From assembly GCA_040182905.1 (NCBI GenBank), contig JARQWU010000011.1:62001-126000 (forward strand): DNA of 64,000 nucleotides, given 5' to 3'. Source of the stretch: Barthelona sp. PAP020. Taxonomy: Eukaryota; Metamonada: BaSk clade. The position numbers and the translations under genes are program-made. Positions 28,371-37,218 of this stretch are shown piece by piece (within the stretch, counting starts at the first letter, position 1; each line of letters begins with the position of its first letter). Below the pieces are notes generated by a model, which saw nothing but the letters and a program-made list of their open reading frames with translations, did no database searches and was not told where the DNA came from.

Positions 28371-28486
28371 AGTTGGATGAAAGGGAATTCACGTTAGACG
28401 AAAGGGCAAAATTAAAGGCTTTAATTTATATTTACTAACTGGGGTTGGGGAAATTACTCCATGGTATCTTTGCTGTTTTGGTCAAC
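28371..28486 (+). mobile_element. tRNA-linked repeat, copy 1 (downstream of tRNA-Ala)
   Basis: A truncated tandem module (GTTGGATGAAAGGGAATT) is followed by a full module (CACGTTAGACGAAAGGGC...GGCTTTAATT). Then comes the core TTTACTAACTGGGGTTGGGG / AAATTACTCCATGGTATC / TTTGCTGTTTTGGTCAAC. The copy runs into a 12-N gap and then GGA(n). The core is identical or nearly so to copies at 28698-28805 and, inverted, 46434-46578. It starts about 62 nt 3' of the tRNA and has the same orientation as the tRNA. Confidence 0.8.
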
Positions 28487-28498
28487 NNNNNNNNNNNN
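28487..28498. other. Assembly gap (12 N)
   Basis: Run of N inside copy 1 of the tRNA-linked repeat, directly before an A-tract. Comparison with the 46-kb copy suggests about 20 bases of repeat end are missing or compressed here. Confidence 0.95.
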
Positions 28499-28697
28499 GG
28501 AAAAAAAAAAAAAAAAAACTCATAATTGTTAAGAGGTGCGGTCCTTTAGAAAATAAAATTCTTATTGTTTTGATCTCCTCTTTTCCAGATTTAAAATTTT
28601 CTTTCTTGTGGGATTATTAGCTTTATATGCAGGAGTATTTTGGTTAGTTCTTCCTTTGCGTCTTCTTTCGGTGAAATTTTTGTTGTTGCCAAATTAA

Positions 28698-28805
28698 TTT
28701 TCATGTTAGACGAAAGAGCAAAATTAAAGGCTTTAATTTATGTTTACTAACTGGGGTTGGGGAAATTACTCCATGGTATCTTTGCTGTTTTGGTCAACCG
28801 ATTCA
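28698..28805 (+). mobile_element. tRNA-linked repeat, copy 3 (second copy in the tRNA-Ala spacer)
   Basis: Contains one module (CATGTTAGACGAAAGAGC...GGCTTTAATT) and the full core to TTTTGGTCAACCGATTCA, after which similarity to the other copies stops. It has several private substitutions (CATG for CACG, GAGC for GGGC, TATG for TATA), so it is older or a different subfamily. It is in direct orientation to copy 1 and starts 212 bp after copy 1's visible end. Confidence 0.8.
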
Positions 28806-28847
28806 TTTACACGACAATAATAATAATTCACACGACAATAATAATAA
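28806..28847 (+). repeat. 21-bp direct duplication, ACACGACAATAATAATAA unit
   Basis: Two adjacent near-identical units (TTTACACGACAATAATAATAA and TTCACACGACAATAATAATAA type) lie immediately after repeat copy 3. It may be slippage of a short unit or part of a variable end of the element. Confidence 0.7.
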
Positions 28848-29229
28848 ATGTTTATAAAGATCTTTATTGTTCTCGGTTAGAGTTTGGGGGTCCTTGCAAC
28901 TGAGTCGTTTTGCGTGGATGGTTCAGAACACTCTTAAAAAAGAAAGAAATACTTTAGATGTGGATGGGGCGATTATCTAAATAAAAGTTTAACAATCTTT
29001 TTCCTTCTTACCAATAAATTTTGATTATTTTTCTCTGGGTTTCCTTGGTGAAGCCTCGTAATTCATTGCTAACATACTATATGCACATGTTTTCTTCGTA
29101 TTATGAAACATTTGATTCTTTGCTGTCATTTCACTTTCAATTATGATATCAAAAATTGCAAGAAGAAAGCATAAACACATTTATATTGCATTTTGCAAGA
29201 AACAAGTTCGCTTTGCTGCAACGAACACT

Positions 29230-30581
29230 TTACAATTCATCTCTGATTGGTGAAAACTCATTATCTACTTCCATGTGAATCCTGTCACGAGTTTCTTGAT
29301 CGATCTCATTGACTTGAAAGAAGTCTTCTTCAGTTTGCATGTTTCTCATTTCATATTGACCTTCGTCGTTCTCAGGAATTTCAATTTCATCGTCATCTTC
29401 TTCTTCTTTGAATTTTCTTTCTATGTCAAATTCTTGTTCAAGCTCCTTTTCAGAAGGAACATTTTCTTCTCTTTGACGAATTCTAAAATCAGAAATCAGT
29501 GCTTCCATATCTTTCCTTGACTTACCAATATAAATATTGTTAAAAGCAATACCTTCATTGAGGGTGAACAATTCATAACCAACACCATAGAAAGGACCAA
29601 GAGAAGTGAATTCCACTTCAATATATTCAGGATTCTCAATTTGTTTTGCTTTCCATTCCCCTTTATACAAAGGGTTTGGAATATGTTTTGGTTGCCATTG
29701 TCCTTTGAATTCAGGATTTGGAATTGAAGGGGCAGTCCATTCACCATCTTCTTCTACATCCCAATCTTCAGGCATAGTAGCATCTGGATCGATAATCATC
29801 TCTTCAGGATAATCAATAGGCATTTCATCGTCAGGATCAGGCATAGTAGGAGAGTCAACCCAATCTTTTGGTTTGATATCACTGGGGTCAGAAATCATTC
29901 TTGCTGGAGTGATAGAAGGTTCCATATCACGCAACAGTGAACCTTTTTTATTGGAACTGCCATCAATTAACACTTCAAATTCACCATTTGCAGATAAAAT
30001 CAAAGTGTACAGATGAGTACGATCATCAATAGAAGCACGAGGTTTAGTTCTCAAATGCTTTTCTTCAAACTTACCAGAAGCTAAAGGATATTGTAAAATG
30101 ACATGAACTTTATTGTCAGAACCACATTTATCAGGACCAAACATTATAGAATAGGGTGTTTCATTACCAAATTCAATTGGGTCAAACTTTTCACGCAAAA
30201 GTTTAATGTATGCACCACCACAATCTAATCCATTTTGAAGACGAACCTCATATTGAATGATAAGATCTCCATCTTTCCAATAAATGGGCTCTTCAAAAGA
30301 GGAAGATATGGCATGCTTTGCATTTTTACTGCGCATTTCAAGACTTAAACGTCCATCATGAGAAGATAAAGAATTCGCTTGTAATTTCCAAATACCGGTA
30401 AAATCAGGATTTTTAGATACTGTCCATTGTTTAAGATCTTTAAAGTTTTCATAAAAATATGTGGTTTCCCCATTTGGTACAAAATCATTCTGAAAAATTA
30501 GCTCAAATTTTAATTAAAGAGATATACAGCAATAACACAACCAATGAAATAGATCGCAAGGGTACAAAACAAATATTTCAT
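29230..30581 (-). CDS. CRT: Calreticulin, ER lectin chaperone, 2 exons
   Basis: Coding is complement(join(29230..30489,30528..30581)), 437 aa. Exon 1 encodes exactly the hydrophobic signal peptide (MKYLFCTLAIYFIGCVIA). Exon 2 begins the lumenal lectin domain (TYFYENFKDLKQWTVSKNPDF...), with LDCGGAYIKLL, FGPDKCG and the two Cys of the family disulphide. The P-domain repeats follow: SDIKPKDW, DATMPEDWD, then three PNPxYKGxW-type repeats. The acidic, calcium-binding tail ends IRDEL, a KDEL-class ER-retrieval signal. No C-terminal membrane helix is present, so calreticulin rather than calnexin. The protein folds glycoproteins carrying monoglucosylated N-glycans; ALG11 at 52208 makes the precursor glycan. 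A T11 tract lies 7 nt upstream of the ATG. Confidence 0.94.
30490..30527 (-). other. Spliceosomal intron, 38 nt (calreticulin gene)
   Basis: On the coding strand it begins GTATATCTCT and ends GAGCTAATTTTTCAG. It is phase 0, exactly at the junction between signal peptide and mature protein. Confidence 0.85.
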
Positions 30582-30627
30582 TTCAATTAAAAAAAAAAAT
30601 CAGATAAAAAAAAATTTTTGAATTGGT

Positions 30628-31239
30628 TTATTGAGGAACAATTTCTTGAAAACAACGAGCATAATGAATAGGATAATCCCATTTATTTTGCATTTCGTTA
30701 AGTAAATCTTCAATTTTATCATCTAGTTCATTTCGTGGGATTTCTTCCAACCTTTGAACCAATTCTAATGTGTAACCAGCAGCAATATCAGCATCTTCCA
30801 TTTGATCAGGAGTATCAATATCAATAACATGAACCGGATGTGTTCCCTTACTGTGAGAAATAAATCTTTCGACAATGGGTTGAAAAACCATGTTCGTTTG
30901 GTAGGAAACGATAACATCAAACTGATCTTTGGCATCCAAAAATCGTTGGGGACTTAATTTACAATGATCATTTCTTTCTAACATAGCGACATATAAATCT
31001 AATGAATGAACAGGAAAATTTTCATCATTTCGAATATTTTCAATCATATCATAATAACGATATCCAAACTTATAACTATGACCTTTAAAGACATTTACTT
31101 TAAGACCAGTTCCGTATGATGTGCATTCATATTTGTTCTTCAATAATAAAGCATGTGCAGCCATTGAACGGTTCATATTACATCTACATATTACACTATA
31201 GTTGTATCTCTGTTTCTTTGTTTCTGCATTCTCATCCAT
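30628..31239 (-). CDS. SSU72: SSU72 RNA polymerase II CTD phosphatase
   Basis: A 203-aa protein, near the family length (about 195-206). The low-molecular-weight phosphatase loop is YSVICRCNMNRSMAAHALL, a CX5RS site followed by MxAH as in all SSU72. Then come SYGTG, LDLYVAMLERN (family HMLDRN), SPQRFLDAKDQFDVI (family PERFQ...FD), HPVHVIDID and a final helix IEDLLNEMQNKW. SSU72 removes Ser5/Ser7 phosphates from the Pol II C-terminal domain during 3'-end processing and termination, in the nucleus. The ATG at 31239 is used because the two codons before it would start at TTG. It is divergent from INO80 (219 bp). Confidence 0.93.
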   Translation of the reverse strand: MDENAETKKQRYNYSVICRCNMNRSMAAHALLLKNKYECTSYGTGLKVNVFKGHSYKFGYRYYDMIENIRNDENFPVHSLDLYVAMLERNDHCKLSPQRFLDAKDQFDVIVSYQTNMVFQPIVERFISHSKGTHPVHVIDIDTPDQMEDADIAAGYTLELVQRLEEIPRNELDDKIEDLLNEMQNKWDYPIHYARCFQEIVPQ

Positions 31240-31458
31240 TTCCAAAAAATTGAAAAAAAAAAAGATAGAATAAAGCTATGATTTTATGAATCAAATATGT
31301 ATATATTAATATATTTCAATTATTTGAAGATTTTATTGAAAATAAGTGAGAAAAAAATTCTTTTGTTGAAAGACAAGTATTCAATCTTCATCCAATAAAT
31401 TCATTGTATAATTAAAACTTTATTGTAATGTCAAATTTTTTCCATTAAAATAATAAGA
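31240..31458. promoter_or_regulatory. 219-bp divergent promoter region, SSU72/INO80
   Basis: Opposed T-tracts are visible: on the minus strand CAATTTTTTGGAA ends just before the SSU72 ATG; on the plus strand TCAAATTTTTTCC (31431-31443) lies about 18 nt before the INO80 ATG. Confidence 0.4.
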
Positions 31459-34400
31459 ATGACAACAAATGAAATGATAACAACCAGTTTTGAACAACAA
31501 CAAAAGTTATTGAATTTGATAACAGCTAAAAATATTCAAAAACCGTCATGGTTGAAGAAGGTTCCAAGAATTAAAGATTTTGAAAAGGATGAAATAGATT
31601 TTGAATCATCACAAAGATTAATATCCACACAAAATATTCCTGAATTGACTAATATTCAAGATGATATTTTTAATATGCCATTGAAAAAGTATTTACAACG
31701 TAATTTCAAACATGAATTTTGTAAAAAGATATTTGATTCAAAGGAAGAAGAAGATTTTGAAGATTCAATGGTCATAAAAGCTGTTACATTCAAGGATTAT
31801 TTGAAGATGCGTGAAAAAAGATTAAAAGAATTGAATATGGTTGAAATAACGCTTGAAGATCAAATGAACTTTGATTATGATGTTGAGTATTTGAATGACA
31901 TGTGGTTAGAAGAGACCATTGAAAAACGTCGAGAAGAATTGGAGAATTCCAATATTTCAGATCGTTTGTTCTCTGTGTCTGAGAGTCTAAACCATGTCAA
32001 GCATTTTTACAGCATTTTCCTCAAGAACCACTTGGTTAAAGTTTCCAAGACTCAAACACAAAACTTGAACAATTGGAAACAATATTCTCACAAAATGGCT
32101 GAACGATGCAGCAAGCAGAAGAGTAAGTTGAAGAATAAGCACACGAAAGAAGCAGTGAACAAAAGTAAAAAGTTGGTGAAAGAGATGTACTCCTATTTAA
32201 AAGTCAATGCCAGACAATTATATGAAGTGCGTAAGGCTACTCAAAGCAAAGAATCATTAGATAAAAAGCAAGAGGAAGAGGATCGTGAAAAAAAACGTGA
32301 TGAGAGGAAACTTAATTTCTTGTTGAGCCATTGTGAAATTTACAGCCATTTTATGCAAAACGGTATTCCTGAAGATATACAAAGGGCTCTTGATCAGAAA
32401 CAAAAGTCAGAATCTGAGATTAACTTTGATGATGAAAATTATGATGAGGAAAGAGCGCGTGAAATAGCCTCTACAGCTGCAGCAAATGCTCTAAAGGAAA
32501 GTATGGTTCGATACAATGTTGGGGCTCCTCGATCAGATGCTACAAAACAAAAACATGAGGAAAATACAGTTGAGTCTTCAGCCCAACCTGAAACAGAAGT
32601 ATTTCAACCCAATATTCTTCAGGGAACATTAAAACAATATCAACTTGAAGGACTTAGCTGGTTAGTAAACCTTTATAACAATGGAATCAATGGAATACTT
32701 GCAGATGATATGGGTCTTGGAAAGACAGTGCAAACAATTGCTTTTATGGCTCATCTTGCAGAAACAAATGGAACATGGGGTCCTTTTTTGGTCATTACGC
32801 CTAAAGGTACGTTGCATAATTGGGAAGCAGAAATTTCAAGGTTCTGTCCTTCATTTAAAATTATCCCTTACTGGGGTGGTCCAAACGATAGAAAGATTCT
32901 TCGATCTACTTTATACAGTGGTGGGGTTGGCTCAATGAATGGGGGATTTCATGTTTGTATAACTAATTATGAATTAGCTGTGTGTGATGAGAAATATTTA
33001 AAAAAAATTCGCTGGGAATACATGCTATTAGATGAAGCACAGGCTATCAAATCTTATGCAGGAAAGAGATTTCAATCTTTATTGAATTATCCTTGCAGAA
33101 ATCGTCTTTTGTTAACTGGTACACCTGTTCAAAATAATATGGCTGAATTATGGGCATTATTGCACTTTATCATGCCTACACTTTTTGATAGTCACAATGA
33201 GTTCAACAACTGGTTTTCTAAAGGAGTTGAATCTAGTGCTATGGACAAAGGAAACTTATCCACACACATGTTAAATAGATTACAGACCATTTTGAAGCCA
33301 TTTATGCTTCGTCGAACAAAATTAGAGGTTCAGAAGCAGTTGGGTGACAAGATAGAAGTGGTTGTCAAATGCGATTTGTCTCGAAAACAACAAAGCCTTT
33401 ATCGAACCATTCGTTCAAGGCTTTCAATTGATAACGTGATTGCAGGAACAATGGGTGAAAATAGTGATACCCTTTATAATATCGTCATGCAATTTAGAAA
33501 GGTATGCAATCACCCTGCATTGTTTGAGAGTGTGGAGACCCATACCCCTTGGAATATGGTATCTTTTAACACGGATTTTGCTCATTCACAGATTAGTGAG
33601 TATTTGGATTTATACCCTTCGAATAATGGTCTTATTCCCTTGAAATTTCCCGCTTGTACTTTGTTAGATGTTTTTTCTGATCTCTTTGTTACCAAGCATG
33701 ATCAAGTTGTCAATTTGCCTGAAATATTCAGCGCTTGGGGATCGTTACCTTCTTTAACAGACAAAAACTTCTCTTATTTTTACTGGTCCGTTCAGCAAAT
33801 GAGAAAATTAATAGAATTAGCAATTGTTCACAGTGAAGTATACGGTCGAGATTATGTTCAAGCTATCAATATGCTGCCTTCCCTTTTTTACAGGCATAAA
33901 ATATTCAAAAAGTTTGGTCAAACTTTGTGCTCACTTGTTTTCAAATTTGCCAGTGTTTATGACAATTGTGCTACTTATATATGTGGAGTCACATCGCCTG
34001 TTCCTACCCCTATTGTTTCTTCAAGACTTTATGCCCCGTATTTGGAAACATTGCCAGACCTTCACATCCCTGTGGAAACCAGAGAATTGATGATGGATGC
34101 ACTTCAGTTCACAAGATACACATCATTAGTTCCTATTAGATTACCTAGTCTTTCTTCTTTGCTGTCTTGGTCTGGAAAGATGCGTACTCTGGATATCTTG
34201 TTAGAAAGACTTAAAACTGATGGTCACAGATGTTTGCTCTATTCTCAAATGACTAAAATGATTGACATCATTGAAGTTTATCTGTTATTGAGAGGATATG
34301 TGTATATCAAGTTTGATGGGCGTAATTCAGTGGAAGAAAGGCGTGACTTAATACATAAATTTCAACATGACCCAGAAGTGTTTGTGTTTTTGTTATCTAC

Positions 34401-34797
34401 AAGAGCAGGTTCTTTAGGTATTAATCTGACAGCCGCAGATACAGTTATTTTTTATGATTCTGATTGGAATCCTACAGTTGATAGACAAGCCATGGACAGA
34501 GCACATAGATTAGGACAAACAAAACAGGTTACTGTATATCGATTGATAACAAGAAATACTGTTGATGAAAAAATTTTACAAAAGGCTCGACAGAAAGATC
34601 GAATGCAAACTATTGTCATGAAATCAAAATCAGTTTCGGATGAATCAATGAATGATGATGATATGCAAAATTTATTGAATGAAGATGACAGTGTGGATAT
34701 TGTTTTTGATGATGAAGAGGTTGATTATTTACCTGCTTTGGAACCATTGAAAAAAATTTATGATTTTTCACCCGCAATTATTGAAACTATAAATTAA
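31459..34797 (+). CDS. INO80: INO80 chromatin-remodelling ATPase
   Basis: A 1112-aa SNF2-family protein. An N-terminal basic DBINO/HSA-like helical region spans about 200-330 (KQYSHKMAERCSKQKSKLKNKH, then RKLNFLLSHCEIYSHFM). The ATPase RecA1 lobe starts LKQYQLEGLSWLVNLYNNGING, with Walker A DDMGLGKTVQ at about 418 and the box II DEAQ (LLDEAQAIKS) typical of INO80, then LTGTPVQNN. A long insertion separates the lobes, as in INO80/SWR1. RecA2 has KFDGRNSVEERRDLI and STRAGSLGINLTAADTVI, then YDSDWNPTVDRQAMDRAHRLGQ. The C-terminus is acidic. The INO80 complex slides and exchanges nucleosomes at promoters and replication forks. Yeast and human versions are 1.5 kb-class proteins, so this is a shortened form. 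Confidence 0.93.
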   Translation: MTTNEMITTSFEQQQKLLNLITAKNIQKPSWLKKVPRIKDFEKDEIDFESSQRLISTQNIPELTNIQDDIFNMPLKKYLQRNFKHEFCKKIFDSKEEEDFEDSMVIKAVTFKDYLKMREKRLKELNMVEITLEDQMNFDYDVEYLNDMWLEETIEKRREELENSNISDRLFSVSESLNHVKHFYSIFLKNHLVKVSKTQTQNLNNWKQYSHKMAERCSKQKSKLKNKHTKEAVNKSKKLVKEMYSYLKVNARQLYEVRKATQSKESLDKKQEEEDREKKRDERKLNFLLSHCEIYSHFMQNGIPEDIQRALDQKQKSESEINFDDENYDEERAREIASTAAANALKESMVRYNVGAPRSDATKQKHEENTVESSAQPETEVFQPNILQGTLKQYQLEGLSWLVNLYNNGINGILADDMGLGKTVQTIAFMAHLAETNGTWGPFLVITPKGTLHNWEAEISRFCPSFKIIPYWGGPNDRKILRSTLYSGGVGSMNGGFHVCITNYELAVCDEKYLKKIRWEYMLLDEAQAIKSYAGKRFQSLLNYPCRNRLLLTGTPVQNNMAELWALLHFIMPTLFDSHNEFNNWFSKGVESSAMDKGNLSTHMLNRLQTILKPFMLRRTKLEVQKQLGDKIEVVVKCDLSRKQQSLYRTIRSRLSIDNVIAGTMGENSDTLYNIVMQFRKVCNHPALFESVETHTPWNMVSFNTDFAHSQISEYLDLYPSNNGLIPLKFPACTLLDVFSDLFVTKHDQVVNLPEIFSAWGSLPSLTDKNFSYFYWSVQQMRKLIELAIVHSEVYGRDYVQAINMLPSLFYRHKIFKKFGQTLCSLVFKFASVYDNCATYICGVTSPVPTPIVSSRLYAPYLETLPDLHIPVETRELMMDALQFTRYTSLVPIRLPSLSSLLSWSGKMRTLDILLERLKTDGHRCLLYSQMTKMIDIIEVYLLLRGYVYIKFDGRNSVEERRDLIHKFQHDPEVFVFLLSTRAGSLGINLTAADTVIFYDSDWNPTVDRQAMDRAHRLGQTKQVTVYRLITRNTVDEKILQKARQKDRMQTIVMKSKSVSDESMNDDDMQNLLNEDDSVDIVFDDEEVDYLPALEPLKKIYDFSPAIIETIN

Positions 34798-34935
34798 ATG
34801 AGTTTTTCTTTTTTCTACCATTATTTTGGGCTATTTGTGTGTTGTTTAATGATAAAATGTTGCTAAAGTTAATTTGTTGAAAACAAAGAACAAAATAAAA
34901 TTGGACTTTGAAATCAAATTTTTTTTATATAATTT

Positions 34936-36873
34936 ATGGACGATAAGACAATTCTTTCATACCTAAATTCTGATCCCCTCAACCTTAATTTGAATTTATT
35001 TGAATTTGGTGACCGAGATGGAAATGGTTTATTTCAATTGTTTGTTCAAATAATGGGAATTATTTCCCCAGATGAAATATCTCAAGTTTTAACATTAACA
35101 GGTAGTAGTCGAGCTCAGAGATTGTATGAAACTTTGGAATTAATAGAATTTCCAATGATACAAGATCCAGAACTTTTGCCCAATATTCAAAAGGTAAATC
35201 GAGATACTTTTAGAGAAATTATTGCATGGACTGCATCCAATGCCAGAATGATACCTCAAATGTTGTATGATAACAAATTTTTGGGAGCTCCCAGAATTCC
35301 TACATCTTTTAGACAAGCTACTGGCATACCAGAGATTATTGAACAATTATTGGCCGCTCAAGATGAATTAAGAACACTAATAGCAAGAGAAGAAGAAATA
35401 AAGGATCTTTACAAAGATCCACAACAATTAAATAGGGAGATTAATGCATTAGAAGATGAAGTTGATTTATTGACAACACAAGTGAATGCTAAAAAGAAAG
35501 AAATGGATAAAATGTCTGTTCCTGAACCATTTATTACACAAGCTAGTCTTCTAACTGCAGCAAAACAAAAGCATATTAAAACTTTGACATCAAAAACAAC
35601 ACAAATTGCAAAATATGAAGATGCTCAAAAAAGATTAACAAGAGCACAAGAATTGAGATCAAATCTTCCGACTTCTGTTCCTTCTGCTGATGAGGCAATC
35701 AGCTCACTTGAAAAAGAGATTATGTCGATGGAGAATCGACTTAATGTTGAATTCCCTGAGCAAAGAGAAAAACTTGCAAAGAAATTACAGGGAATTTCTC
35801 AACCTATCAACGAAGAACTAATTAATGAATTGAAGAAGAAATTTTTGACGTTAAAGGGTATAAAGAAGATACTTGATCAAGATGAAAGTATCAAACAACT
35901 GAATCAAGCAAGTGATGAATGTGATGTTAAGATTGCCAAGTCAAACTCAAAAATGGTTAAATATCGCGAAGCTAAAATGTTGTTATTGATGGAATTGGAG
36001 AAGTTTGCTGGCAGTGATTCTCAAATGTCTCCGGAAGAACTTCAAAAGCGTTTATTGAAATTGAAACAAGGTAAACAAGAAGGTCGAGAAAAGAACGCCA
36101 AACTTAAATACTTGAGTGCAGATGTAAAAATTTTAACTGATACTTTGGCTGTAATTAAGACTGCTGTTCCCAATGCAGCAAAGATTTTGGAAGCTGCTAA
36201 TTTGAGTCTTGGTGGCATGTTTGCAACTGCTGCTCAATTGGAAGATGCATCTAAAAAGAAAGCAGATGCAGATAAAAAGAAATCAGATGTATTGGCTGAG
36301 CATTCAGCGATTGTTGAAGAGATCAATCGACAAGTGAAAATAAAGAAAGAAGAACTAAAGCCAAAGACTCAACAGTTGTCGAAACTTCGTGCTGAATTGA
36401 ATGAGTTGAAAGAAAAATTGAAGAAAAGACACAAAGTATATTCGACAGTCATGACAAAGGGTGATTCTGGGCAAGAAGTTGAAGAAGCAAAGAAGAAAAT
36501 AAACACTAGTCTTGATTTAGAAAGAAAATATCATTACACAAATGCAAAGATGTTTATTGATAGTTTGAACATCATTGAGATGGAGCATGAAATCGAATGC
36601 GAAAATCAAGTGGCAACCATCGCTGGAACCCATTCAAGAGTTGATTATCTAAAGAACAAACTTGAATCAGAAGAGGAACAATTCCATGAGTTAAAGACGC
36701 TGAATAGTGACTTGAACCATTCTACTGAACCTAACATGATTCAAATGAGGTATTTTGAAACTGCCAATGATTTAATCAAAGCTAAATTAGATGTTGTCAA
36801 TAAGGAAGAAATAGCCTTGGCTGAGGAAGAACGAGCTGGTGGATTTGATCGTTTGGTTGTTATGCAACAGTAG
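34936..36873 (+). CDS. IFT81: Intraflagellar transport protein 81
   Basis: A 645-aa protein (human 676). The N-terminal ~125 residues are the calponin-homology-like tubulin-binding module (LNSDPLNLNLNLFEF, FVQIMGIISPDEISQVL). Coiled coils follow to the end. Landmark pieces of IFT81 are visible near the C-terminus: LERKYHYTNAKMFID (family ESRYHYTN), EPNMIQMRYFETANDLIKAK and the final GGFDRLVVMQQ. IFT81 pairs with IFT74 in IFT-B and carries tubulin along the axoneme, so the organism builds cilia by IFT. A T8 tract lies 9 nt before the ATG. No intron is seen. Confidence 0.92.
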   Translation: MDDKTILSYLNSDPLNLNLNLFEFGDRDGNGLFQLFVQIMGIISPDEISQVLTLTGSSRAQRLYETLELIEFPMIQDPELLPNIQKVNRDTFREIIAWTASNARMIPQMLYDNKFLGAPRIPTSFRQATGIPEIIEQLLAAQDELRTLIAREEEIKDLYKDPQQLNREINALEDEVDLLTTQVNAKKKEMDKMSVPEPFITQASLLTAAKQKHIKTLTSKTTQIAKYEDAQKRLTRAQELRSNLPTSVPSADEAISSLEKEIMSMENRLNVEFPEQREKLAKKLQGISQPINEELINELKKKFLTLKGIKKILDQDESIKQLNQASDECDVKIAKSNSKMVKYREAKMLLLMELEKFAGSDSQMSPEELQKRLLKLKQGKQEGREKNAKLKYLSADVKILTDTLAVIKTAVPNAAKILEAANLSLGGMFATAAQLEDASKKKADADKKKSDVLAEHSAIVEEINRQVKIKKEELKPKTQQLSKLRAELNELKEKLKKRHKVYSTVMTKGDSGQEVEEAKKKINTSLDLERKYHYTNAKMFIDSLNIIEMEHEIECENQVATIAGTHSRVDYLKNKLESEEEQFHELKTLNSDLNHSTEPNMIQMRYFETANDLIKAKLDVVNKEEIALAEEERAGGFDRLVVMQQ

Positions 36874-37218
36874 TTTTTTAGGTTTGGTTTCATTTTTTTG
36901 TCAAATTGTTTGTAAAGTGCTTAAGAATTGATTTTTCTTTTATTTAAACATGATTAAGTGTTCAAAATTGTTTGAAACTCTTCCAAATGCCATTTTTTAA
37001 AGCAATATTTTGGACTTGAAAATACTGATTTCAGATTATTATACATACCATTTTTATATCTGCTTCAATCAATTGGATGTATTTCAAAATTTGGGTTTCA
37101 TTCTTGAGCTATTTATAAAATCTCTATTTTTATCTTGTCTGAAAGAACAAGTAATTGTTCAACAATATATGGAAAATGAAAGTATAAAACGGTTCAGTCA
37201 AAGATATTGATAACCAAA
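36874..37218. other. AT-rich intergenic spacer
   Basis: A 345-bp spacer between co-directional genes. One weak 66-codon ORF (37010-37210) is present but has no codon bias or recognisable content. I see no RNA gene. Confidence 0.4.

Larger units (their letters stand above)
28309..29229. other. tRNA-Ala downstream accessory region
   Basis: A 921-bp spacer between tRNA-Ala and the calreticulin 3' end. It holds two direct copies of the tRNA-linked repeat (28371-28486 and 28698-28805), a short assembly gap, an A-tract at 28501-28520 and a 21-bp duplication at 28806-28847. No ORF longer than background is seen. Confidence 0.65.
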
